15,838 bases of DNA from CAYMKL01 sp964390805 (lineage in GTDB: Bacteria; Chloroflexota; Anaerolineae; VGOG01), in NCBI GenBank assembly GCA_964390805.1, contig CAYMKL010000147.1, positions 1-15,838 on the forward strand. Reading direction: 5' to 3'. Shown piece after piece: positions 6,629-12,365 of the stretch (position 1 is the stretch's first letter; each line of letters begins with the position of its first letter). A program made the position numbers and the translations under genes. Under the pieces are notes generated by a model. The model saw only the letters and a list, made by a program, of their open reading frames with translations. It had not been told where the DNA came from and ran no database searches.

Positions 6629-7825
6629 TTAAGCATCCTGTATGCAATAAGCGGTCTTTCCCTGCATGATAGCATCGAAACAACCATTGCAGGAAGTACA
6701 TGTGGCACTATTACCACCTGTTCCCCTGAGCCATCGGTTGGGCAGGTCCGGTTCGCGGATCAGGGGTCTCGCCATGCCGATGAAGTCAATCTCGTTGGTT
6801 TGCAGGAGTTCTTCCATACGGTCCACGGATCGGTTACCGCCGGTGAGCATGATGGGCGCCTCCACATCCAGTGCTTTTGCGGCCGGGTAAAAATAGGCTT
6901 CATCCTCGATGTCTTTGATACCTGTCTGCATCGGATCGTTGCCGCTGACATCTAATGCCACGACACCGGTTTTGACGATTTCGTTAGCGAGGGCAGGGAA
7001 ACTGTCGGGCCGGATGCCTCCAGCCGCGTTATCGTCCGAATTGACCTTGATCATGATGGGAAAGTCGGGGCCTACGCGCTTTCTGGCCTTGTCCATGATG
7101 GCCCGGATGATATGGACGCGTTTCTCCAGTGATCCGCCGTACTGGTCGGTGCGCTTGTTGGTCAGGGGTGAAAGAAACGTGCTCAAGAGGTAGGCGTGGG
7201 CACCGTGTAGCTCTACACCGTCGAAACTGGCGGTTTTGACCCGCCAGATGGCGTCCACAAAGTCGTTCACGATGGCATCCACCTCGTCAGTATCCAGAGC
7301 CTTGCCTTCTCTCTTCCAGGCAAAGGGCCATTTGATTCCCGAGGGGCTGACGGTTTCGCCGCTGTGGCCGATCTGGGCCACAAGGCGACATTCACTGTCC
7401 GCTTCATGGATGGCTTCGGCCACCCGCTCAAGCCCGGGAATATGGCCGTCATCGTAGACAAAGATCTGCCGCTCGTAGCGGGCATCGGCCTGCGTAGGTA
7501 TCATGAAACCGGTAATGATCACGGCCACACCGCCCCGGGCCAGCTCACTGTACATCTCGATGTACTCCTCTGTGGGCCGTCCCCCAGAAGCAGCAGCGAT
7601 CATGGTGGCCGAGCGTACTAACCGGTTCTTGACAGACATCGTACCGATGTGCGCTGAGGAGAAAACTTTGTACTCCGCTCTTCCTTCAGGGGAAGTGTCA
7701 TTTCCGGAAGTAGTTTTTTCCTGTTTCACGGCGTCACTCATACAACCTGCGGAAAGGCCGGCAAAGATAACGGTTCCCGCAATCTTTCCGCTGGCTTTTA
7801 GGAATTCTCTACGGGTGGTTTTCAT
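6629..7825 (-). CDS. Tat-exported OYE-family flavoenzyme with Fe-S site
   Basis: 398 residues from ATG 7825, chosen because the Tat signal T-R-R-E-F-L-K (4-10) then sits at the N-terminus and AGAGGA lies seven bases upstream; C28 (LSAGC) is a possible lipidation site. Residues 50-365 form the FMN-binding barrel of NADH:flavin oxidoreductases: QIGHSG, the active-site pair H207-G-A-H210 followed by AYLLSTFLSPLTNKRTDQYG, and a phosphate-binding MLTGG...GMARP region. The tail has C376, C379, C382 and C394, the Fe-S pattern of the 2,4-dienoyl-CoA reductase/BaiCD group. Those relatives continue with an FAD/NAD(P)H domain, which is absent here, so electrons presumably arrive from the adjoining polyferredoxin. 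Likely reaction: reduction of an activated C=C bond. First gene of the module. Confidence 0.9.
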   Translation of the reverse strand: MKTTRREFLKASGKIAGTVIFAGLSAGCMSDAVKQEKTTSGNDTSPEGRAEYKVFSSAHIGTMSVKNRLVRSATMIAAASGGRPTEEYIEMYSELARGGVAVIITGFMIPTQADARYERQIFVYDDGHIPGLERVAEAIHEADSECRLVAQIGHSGETVSPSGIKWPFAWKREGKALDTDEVDAIVNDFVDAIWRVKTASFDGVELHGAHAYLLSTFLSPLTNKRTDQYGGSLEKRVHIIRAIMDKARKRVGPDFPIMIKVNSDDNAAGGIRPDSFPALANEIVKTGVVALDVSGNDPMQTGIKDIEDEAYFYPAAKALDVEAPIMLTGGNRSVDRMEELLQTNEIDFIGMARPLIREPDLPNRWLRGTGGNSATCTSCNGCFDAIMQGKTAYCIQDA

Positions 7826-7879
7826 GGTTTTTCCTCTGTGCACCCAACTCCCTTTTCTGTCTAGTGTAGGTATCAAAAG

Positions 7880-7906
7880 GGCTTGCGCAGAGGCTAGGCG
7901 CAAGCC
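7880..7906 (-). terminator. Rho-independent terminator before the redox module
   Basis: Perfect 9-bp arms GGCTTGCGC (7880-7888) and GCGCAAGCC (7898-7906) with a 9-nt loop. On the minus strand the stem is followed by CTTTTGATACC. It separates transcripts coming from the GlsB/GIN genes from the OYE-type gene that starts at 7825. Confidence 0.6.
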
Positions 7907-7931
7907 TCAGGGGGAAGGAGAAGAAAACCAA

Positions 7932-8027
7932 GGGGGCACCGTTCGGCTGAGTTCACGACGAAGCCCCTCGTACTCCCCGGGCTTTCGCTCCGCAAGCCCT
8001 CGAAAGGTGCGTTTCTGTGACGCCCCC
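7932..8027. other. Highly structured 3' intergenic region
   Basis: Nested complementary segments: GGGGGC (7932-7937) with GCCCCC (8022-8027), GCACC (7936-7940) with GGTGC (8006-8010), TTCG (7942-7945) with CGAA (8001-8004), and an inner GAAGCCC/GGGCTTTC pair. It lies directly downstream of the intact GlsB-like gene. It may be a long 3' structure or a degenerate palindromic repeat; no reading frame of interest was found. Confidence 0.4.
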
Positions 8028-8041
8028 GCTTTGGCATAGAC

Positions 8042-8311
8042 TTACTGCTTTTTGTACCACCCGGTCACGATGAGCAGCACCACCGCGCCCAGGACGCCCA
8101 CGGCGATGCTGTACAGGTTGAACCTGCCAACAACGACCGCGCGTGGGAAGGGGGAGAAGAAGCGCACGACGAAGCCCCCGATGATGGCCCCCAGGATACC
8201 GACGACGACGTTAGCCCCACACCCCATCTTGCTGCTGCGGCCCACCAGGAGACTGGCGATCCAGCCAACGATGGCACCGAAGATGACCAAGACGATCAGA
8301 TCCCATATCAT
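8042..8311 (-). CDS. GlsB/YeaQ/YmgE-family stress membrane protein
   Basis: 89 residues, the usual family size (PF04226, transglycosylase-associated). Three membrane segments are visible: residues 2-22 (WDLIVLVIFGAIVGWIASLL), about 34-54 (GANVVVGILGAIIGGFVVRF) and about 65-85 (SIAVGVLGAVVLLIVTGWY). Glycine-rich GAIVGWIASLLVG and GILGAIIGG are typical of the family. It starts at ATG 8311 with GAGGAG six bases upstream and lies 13 bases behind the GIN-domain gene, so the two are likely one transcript. Family members are induced by acid, osmotic or envelope stress in some bacteria, but the molecular role is not known. A frameshifted near-copy lies at 600-867. Confidence 0.9.
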   Translation of the reverse strand: MIWDLIVLVIFGAIVGWIASLLVGRSSKMGCGANVVVGILGAIIGGFVVRFFSPFPRAVVVGRFNLYSIAVGVLGAVVLLIVTGWYKKQ

Positions 8312-8324
8312 GATACTCTCCTCT

Positions 8325-9044
8325 CTAGCGGCTGCCCAGACTCTCCACCTTTCCCAAACCAGTCACCTGCTGGGAGACCGCTGGATGGCCGTAGTAGCTG
8401 ACTTTGCCAGCGCCGGTAAGCACGGCATCCAGATCTTCGGTTACCCACACCGTCGCCTTGCCCAGCCCCGTCACCGTTACCTCAGCTCGTTCGCTCTCCA
8501 GATCGGCGGCGTCGTAATCGCCCGCTCCAGTGAGGAGAACCTCCTGCCTCCTCACCTGGCCCGATAGCTCACATCTGCCTACGCCAGTATGCTCGACCTC
8601 CAGGGCGTCAGCGTCAAGTGAGCGGATGACAATCTGGCCGGCCCCAGTGATACCAAGGCTCAGCCGATCTGCCTCAATCCCTCCAGCGTAGATGCTGCCC
8701 ACGCCGGAGAGATCCAGGTCACTGAGCTCTCTCACCGTCAGATCGTACCTTATCGGTCTGGTGGGCACAATGTTCCAGATCCAGGGGAAGCCGCTCTTCA
8801 TGTCTACGTGGAGCGTCCCGCCTCTCACCTCGGTCCTGATGCGGCGCATGACGTTGGATTCGGCTTCGATGGTCAGCGACTCACGCTGGCCCTGGGTGAT
8901 GGTCAATTCACCGACCGTGCTGAAGTCAACCCTGTCAAAGCCACTGACCTCTCGGTTCTCAGTGATCACTCTGCGCGAGCCGACGGTACAGGAGCTGACC
9001 AAGAGAGCGATCAGCCCAAAACAAAAGAGAACACGCTTGTTCAT
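8325..9044 (-). CDS. GIN-domain (DUF2807) lipoprotein
   Basis: 239 residues. Start at ATG 9044, because GAGGAGG lies six bases upstream and the signal peptide is then compact: MNKRVLFCFGLIALLVSSC with a lipobox ending at C19. The rest is the head-GIN/DUF2807 fold, a right-handed beta-helix built of short repeats. The turns appear as SGVGS, TGAGQ, TGVGR, TGAGD, TGLGK, TGAGK and TGLGK in succession. GFDRVDFSTVGELTITQG is the typical family opening. The protein should be anchored on the outer face of the membrane; its ligand is unknown. An ATG at 9059 would add five residues before the signal and is less well supported. Placed before the GlsB-like gene, it points to an envelope-stress group. Confidence 0.88.
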   Translation of the reverse strand: MNKRVLFCFGLIALLVSSCTVGSRRVITENREVSGFDRVDFSTVGELTITQGQRESLTIEAESNVMRRIRTEVRGGTLHVDMKSGFPWIWNIVPTRPIRYDLTVRELSDLDLSGVGSIYAGGIEADRLSLGITGAGQIVIRSLDADALEVEHTGVGRCELSGQVRRQEVLLTGAGDYDAADLESERAEVTVTGLGKATVWVTEDLDAVLTGAGKVSYYGHPAVSQQVTGLGKVESLGSR

Positions 9045-9094
9045 TCTCGTCCTCCTCATTGGTCAGGTAGTCTCCCTCTTGGGTGTTGCTGCCG

Positions 9095-9214
9095 TGTCAT
9101 TGCGAGCGACCGTAGGGAAAGGCAACCGCAGGTTGCACGCAATCCCCTCCGTTGCAGGCTGGAGATTGCTTCGTCGCTTCAGCCGCTTCGCTTCCTTCGC
9201 TTCTCGCAATGACA
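9095..9214. repeat. Palindromic repeat with TGTCATTGCGAG ends (120 bp)
   Basis: Perfect 12-bp terminal inverted repeats TGTCATTGCGAG (9095-9106) and CTCGCAATGACA (9203-9214). Inner pairs include GCAACC/GGTTGC and GCAATC/GATTGC. This kind of sequence, with CATTGCGAG ends and a GATTGCTTCGTCGC interior, is a dispersed non-coding repeat I recall from many environmental genomes. It sits in the 246-bp gap between the small membrane gene and the GIN gene and may separate their transcripts. Confidence 0.8.
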
Positions 9215-9290
9215 AAAGCAGTGCGTTCTAGCCCAACAACACTCTACAGGGAGACTACCCATTCTCGGGTGACCTGGAAATGAGTGGCTG

Positions 9291-9518
9291 TTAGAAAAGC
9301 CCCCGCACGATCAGCAACAGCCCCAGGATAGCTAGCGGCACGCCGACGATAGCGCCCACCACCGTCAGGCTGACCGCGATGCCAACGATCAGCAAGACCA
9401 GGCCCAGGACGACGCCCACTACTCGCCCTGTGAGTTCCAGGATGGAGCCCAGCAGCCGCCACAGGGCAGAGAAGGGCCATAGATACCAGGCTACCTTTTG
9501 ATCCGTGCCTGTTGTCAT
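9291..9518 (-). CDS. Small two-helix membrane protein (KVAWYLWPFS type)
   Basis: 75 residues. The N-terminal MTTGTDQKVAWYLWPFSALW is followed by two hydrophobic stretches, about residues 24-47 (ILELTGRVVGVVLGLVLLIV) and 48-72 (AVSLTVVGAIVGVPLAILGL). I do not recognise a named family; the hydrophobic profile is like small DUF membrane proteins found with phage-shock or envelope genes. The start is well supported by AAGGAGG with four intervening bases. It begins nine bases after the GerW-like gene ends, so the two belong to one operon. A 32-bp piece of this gene (9467-9498) is repeated exactly at 2287-2318, where the gene is broken. Confidence 0.75.
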   Translation of the reverse strand: MTTGTDQKVAWYLWPFSALWRLLGSILELTGRVVGVVLGLVLLIVGIAVSLTVVGAIVGVPLAILGLLLIVRGLF

Positions 9519-9527
9519 TCTCCCTCC

Positions 9528-9980
9528 TTAACCTCGGCTAGCCTCGCGCATTTTGCTCAACATGAAGAACATGCTGCCGATGGTGGTGAAGAAGGCCAGG
9601 CCGATCTTGGTGACGTCCACTATGGGGTCTACCTGCACCCCTTCGCGGCCGATGGTGATGGCAGCGACGGGCCGGCCCATGGATGCGCCACCACCTCCTC
9701 CAACACCCCCAACGCTGGCTTCGCCCTCCTCGTCCTGAGACTCGTCTTCGCTCTCCTTCCGCTCTTGGCAGGCTTCACCCGTTCCGCTGCCGATGCCGTA
9801 GCCGAATCCCATTCCGACTGACACCTCAGAGGCGGTGATAACGGTGTAGCCCTCGGCGGTGACCGGTTCGCCGTATACCGCGCCCGGCTGGGCCACGGCG
9901 AACAGCTTTTCCACCAGTTCCACGGCCTGTTCTTGGTTCTTGACCGCCGTGACCATGACTTCGTTGAACTCCTCACTCAT
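9528..9980 (-). CDS. GerW/YtfJ-family protein with C-terminal membrane helix
   Basis: 150 residues. Recognised from VYGEPVTAEGYTVITASEV, the Gly-rich GMGFGYGIGSGTG and VGGVGGGGGASMGRPVAAI runs, and the end motif VDPIVDVTKIG, which together define the GerW (YtfJ) family. In Bacillus the protein is needed for spore germination, but the family is widespread in non-sporulating bacteria, where its role is unknown. A Glu/Ser-rich insert (about residues 72-88) splits the glycine runs. The last 25 residues (LAFFTTIGSMFFMLSK) are a membrane segment. ATG 9980 has AAGGAGG seven bases upstream and overlaps the preceding gene by 8 nt. No sporulation genes are nearby, so the germination name should not be transferred. 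Confidence 0.85.
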   Translation of the reverse strand: MSEEFNEVMVTAVKNQEQAVELVEKLFAVAQPGAVYGEPVTAEGYTVITASEVSVGMGFGYGIGSGTGEACQERKESEDESQDEEGEASVGGVGGGGGASMGRPVAAITIGREGVQVDPIVDVTKIGLAFFTTIGSMFFMLSKMREASRG

Positions 9981-10266
9981 TTCGATTCCTCCTTTTTCGA
10001 ATTGATAGCGCCATGATGATCATAGAGAAAACCAAACTGAGACCGAATAGTCCCAGTTGGGCCATGCGGGTGACGTCAACGATGGGGATGCGCTCCGTTT
10101 CTTCGTCTCGCTCCACCAGAACGGCAACGGGACGGTTCCAAACCAGGCCACCACGAGGCCAGCGAACGGTGAGCGCTCGCGATTGTGGCGTTACGGTGAC
10201 GTCACCGACGGTTACCTCGTCGCCTGAAGCTGTTTGCCACTGAAGCATTTCTTTGAGTCGTGCCAT
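9973..10266 (-). CDS. Small membrane partner of the GerW-like protein
   Basis: 97 residues from ATG 10266 (MARLKEMLQW), chosen because GGAAG lies close upstream; in-frame ATGs at 10290 and 10305 are possible, and the promoter -10 at 10311 leaves little room for the latter. The N-terminal half is predicted beta-rich (GDEVTVGDVTVTPQSRALTV). The C-terminal half repeats the layout of the next gene: RPVAVLV, a short charged stretch, PIVDVTRM, then a membrane helix (LGLFGLSLVFSMIIMALSI) and a basic tail. The 8-nt overlap with the GerW-like gene implies coupled translation and perhaps a complex. Not a family I can name. Confidence 0.7.
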   Translation of the reverse strand: MARLKEMLQWQTASGDEVTVGDVTVTPQSRALTVRWPRGGLVWNRPVAVLVERDEETERIPIVDVTRMAQLGLFGLSLVFSMIIMALSIRKRRNRNE

Positions 10267-10310
10267 AGGACTTCCTTTCTGTGTATTCATGCGTTGCCTG
10301 TCCACGTGTT

Positions 10311-10319
10311 ATTGTACCA
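10311..10319 (-). promoter_or_regulatory. Extended -10 promoter of the GerW-like operon
   Basis: Minus-strand TGGTACAAT, a -10 of TACAAT with TG extension. No good -35 is found at 16-18 bp spacing, so recognition would rely on the extended -10. Predicted transcript start is near 10304, about 38 bases before the ATG at 10266. Confidence 0.5.
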
Positions 10320-10345
10320 CAGAACCGGCGTTTTTGCTTGACACC

Positions 10346-10365
10346 TGTCGGACAGGAATCCGACA
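10346..10365. repeat. Short inverted repeat TGTCGGA / TCCGACA
   Basis: 7-bp perfect arms with a 6-nt spacer between the YciI-like gene and the GerW operon promoter. It could end the transcript of the gene at 10454-10750 or be an operator for the promoter at 10311; no T-run follows it. Confidence 0.4.
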
Positions 10366-10453
10366 CTTGCTCGCCTGGTCGCGCAATCCCTGACTTCTGG
10401 CGCGGATCCCTTCGGCTTTGCCCCTCGACCAGGCTCAGGTCTTCAAGCGCGTG

Positions 10454-10750
10454 CTACGTTTCCTCAGCAAATAGCCTGGAGAAGCCGGGATACGGTATCA
10501 AAGGGATGACGTCGAAGGCAATCAACCCTTCCTTGACCAGTGGCAGGGTGTTGAGCACCTCGTTCGCTTCTTCGACATCTGTACATTCGAGTATAAGTAC
10601 AGCACCGGGCCAGTCCTTGCGGAAGTACAGCTCTCGGAACACGCCGGCCTGATGGAGTTCCCACACCTTGGCCGCCTCTGCCTTAAGATGCGGCTTGAAT
10701 TCCTCCCCCGTGACGCCTGGGACTTCTTTCTCCATTGCCAGAATCTTCAT
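10454..10750 (-). CDS. YciI/muconolactone-isomerase-like small protein
   Basis: 98 residues: MKILAMEKEVPGVTGEEF, then KAEAAKVWELHQAGVFREL, AVLILECTDVEEANEVL and LPLVKEGLIAFDVIPLIPY. This is the alpha/beta ferredoxin-like fold of YciI and muconolactone delta-isomerase proteins. Close relatives are often loosely labelled superoxide dismutase or muconolactone isomerase; I see nothing to support either catalytic name. ATG 10750 follows GGAAGGTGG; the frame is open further upstream to 10825, but without sense. It is the last gene behind the ICMT and flavodoxin genes, with a 148-bp gap before it. Confidence 0.75.
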   Translation of the reverse strand: MKILAMEKEVPGVTGEEFKPHLKAEAAKVWELHQAGVFRELYFRKDWPGAVLILECTDVEEANEVLNTLPLVKEGLIAFDVIPLIPYPGFSRLFAEET

Positions 10751-10898
10751 ACGACCACCTTCCGACTCTCTTGATCTCCAGTGTGTTGTGCATGTAGAAG
10801 AGCTGGTAGATCGCCCCTCGTTCAACCGTGATCCTCAAGACGGTCAGCGCCTCATCCACTGTGATGGGTCTGGCGTCCCGCAGGTCATCCTCTTCCTT
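10751..10898 (-). other. Gap with protein-like frame after the flavodoxin stop
   Basis: The frame of the flavodoxin gene continues past its TGA with no stop until 10683. The text, including ITVDEALTVLRITVERGAIY and QLFYMHNTLEIKRVGRW, looks like real protein. It has no ATG near its beginning and no ribosome-binding site before the GTG at 10859. It may be a remnant of a small gene, a small gene with a cryptic start, or chance. It overlaps the YciI-like gene in another frame from 10750 onward. Confidence 0.25.
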
Positions 10899-11384
10899 TC
10901 AGCCTCGCTGCTCTTCGAGCAATCCAAGGATTGATTCTGCCCATTCCTTGGCCCGCTCGACTTCTCCCTCGTCCAGAGGGCCTTCGCGTGCGGCAACGAA
11001 GAAGCTCTCCGGCGGCACGACCTGCCTGCCTCCAGCCTTGCGAAGCTTGCGCGCCACCTTCCCCGCCGCAGAGCCAGACTTCCATCGGGGCATCCGGTAG
11101 CGAGTGTCGAAAGCTGCCGTTGCCACGTTGCGTAGAGCTCCACGAGGTATTTCATCCAGCACAGCTCGTACGTCCTTTGGAACGCCGTGACGATGGGTGG
11201 GGCAACCCATCACCATCAAGTCAAGCCCTTCCAGTTCGATGGAGTTGAGCTGGTCCGCTTTGATCAGCCGGACAGCTCCCTGTTGCCCCATCGTCTCCGC
11301 AATCGCTTCAGCGATTTGTCGGGTATTCCCGAACGTCGAATCGTACACTATCAAGGTGTTCACAGTCACTCCTCGCTCACTCAT
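10899..11384 (-). CDS. Flavodoxin-domain protein
   Basis: 161 residues. The opening LIVYDSTFGNTRQIAEAIAE contains the FMN-phosphate loop (STFGNT), and the central LDLMVMGCPTHRHGVPKDVR carries the second loop. FDTRYRMPRWKSGSAAGKVA fits the third FMN contact region. Proteins of this type bind FMN and move electrons, or act as flavodoxin/nitric-oxide synthase-like domain oxidoreductases; partners are not evident. ATG 11384 has AGGGGTG a few bases upstream and lies four bases after the ICMT stop. This makes a tight pair and argues against the longer open frame that runs to 11519 inside the neighbour. There is no signal peptide, so it is cytoplasmic. Confidence 0.9.
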   Translation of the reverse strand: MSERGVTVNTLIVYDSTFGNTRQIAEAIAETMGQQGAVRLIKADQLNSIELEGLDLMVMGCPTHRHGVPKDVRAVLDEIPRGALRNVATAAFDTRYRMPRWKSGSAAGKVARKLRKAGGRQVVPPESFFVAAREGPLDEGEVERAKEWAESILGLLEEQRG

Positions 11385-11388
11385 GATT

Positions 11389-11910
11389 TCACCCCTTCCA
11401 AACCCGTGGAATCCACATCGGCACTTCCCGCATGTACTGCTCATACTCCTCGCCAAAGCGCGCCAGCAGCAGCTTTTCTTCGTAGCGGGAGATGTAGTGC
11501 AAGAACCCGATGGCGACAACCCACACCGCTGCGGCAGCCAGTGAGATGCTCAGCATCAGAAAGCCAAGATAAAGCAGGATCTCGCTCAGGTAGATGGGAT
11601 GCCGAACGATGCTGAACACGCTCTCCCTGATCACGCCGGGCTGCTCCCTCTCCTCGCCGAACACGATAGCCAGACCCGTTCTCGCTAGGTAGCCCGACAG
11701 AACCAACAGAGCGACTCCCGATGGTATTCTGACGCCCAGGGGCACGTACTGATTGAGAAAGGTCGTGTACTTGAAGAAGAAGGTGTCGGCTATCCACATG
11801 GCCGCAAACAGGCAGGCCAGCACCAACTGTCCGGCATCGCCGACCACATGCTCACCGGCCAGATCGTCCCGCTGGTGATGTGCTTTCTTTTGGTCATGTT
11901 GGTGAGCCAT
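11389..11910 (-). CDS. Isoprenylcysteine carboxyl methyltransferase-family membrane protein
   Basis: 173 residues from ATG 11910. A His-rich N-terminus (MAHQHDQKKAHHQ) is followed by four or five membrane helices. The ICMT/PEMT signature sits in VFSIVRHPIYLSEIL and the C-terminal EEKLLLARFGEEYEQYMREV. These are SAM-dependent methyltransferases; bacterial members act on unknown small or lipid substrates, since prenylated CaaX proteins are absent. The frame is open upstream to an ATG at 12075 that overlaps the anti-sigma stop as ATGA. However, a terminator hairpin lies within that extension and the extra 55 residues look uncharacteristic, so I prefer 11910, where GGGAAAG lies about eight bases upstream. 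Pairs with the flavodoxin gene. Confidence 0.82.
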   Translation of the reverse strand: MAHQHDQKKAHHQRDDLAGEHVVGDAGQLVLACLFAAMWIADTFFFKYTTFLNQYVPLGVRIPSGVALLVLSGYLARTGLAIVFGEEREQPGVIRESVFSIVRHPIYLSEILLYLGFLMLSISLAAAAVWVVAIGFLHYISRYEEKLLLARFGEEYEQYMREVPMWIPRVWKG

Positions 11911-12014
11911 GTCGTGTTCTTTCCCGTCCGCTGTATCGGAGCTTTGCCACTTCGCCCTATGAATATACGTAAGAAGCCCTGACAAGGTTGCGGGTGAAGG
12001 CAGAATAGATAACC

Positions 12015-12043
12015 AAAAAGCGAGGAGACGTGCGGTCTCCTCG
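12015..12043 (-). terminator. Rho-independent terminator of the sigma operon
   Basis: Perfect 9-bp arms CGAGGAGAC (12021-12029) and GTCTCCTCG (12035-12043) with loop GTGCG. On the minus strand the stem is followed by CTTTTTGG. It lies about 30 bases after the anti-sigma stop codon. Confidence 0.85.
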
Positions 12044-12071
12044 TTGCAGGGACAGATAGATTGCGGGCCGA

Positions 12072-12308
12072 TCATGCCAGGGCTTGCAGGGCGGTCAGCA
12101 GGGCCTCGAATTCCTCACGACAACACTGGCAACGATCCAGGTGATCCTGCACCAGAGGCATAGCCTCGGCCACATTCTTGCCGGCCAGCCTCATCTCGAC
12201 GAAGCGGTCCAATTGCTCGAAACACTCGTTACACCCGATCTCATCTGGCCGGGTGGTGAGCACACTGAGCACCATTCGCTTGAGTATGGCAGGTTCAAGT
12301 TTCATCAT
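12072..12308 (-). CDS. Zinc-finger anti-sigma factor (soluble)
   Basis: 78 residues. The core EIGCNECFEQLDRFVEMRLA followed by DHLDRCQCCREEFEAL carries the H-x3-C-x2-C zinc motif of ZAS anti-sigma domains (H55, C59, C62, with C26/C29 nearby). Such proteins hold an ECF sigma factor inactive until a signal, often redox or envelope stress, releases it. No membrane segment is present, so it should act in the cytoplasm, and metal or thiol chemistry is a plausible trigger. It starts at one of two adjacent ATGs (12308 or 12305), with a weak GAGGG site about ten bases upstream. It follows the sigma gene by 57 bases in the same operon. Confidence 0.85.
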   Translation of the reverse strand: MMKLEPAILKRMVLSVLTTRPDEIGCNECFEQLDRFVEMRLAGKNVAEAMPLVQDHLDRCQCCREEFEALLTALQALA

Positions 12309-12365
12309 AATAGAATGACCCTCTATGGCTTCAGACGCGGTGAGTCGCTCTCTGCTTACTTCCGT

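Noticed and set aside
9528..9980. Evidence that the host forms spores
   Set aside because: GerW-family proteins are widespread in non-sporulating bacteria and no other sporulation gene is in the window.
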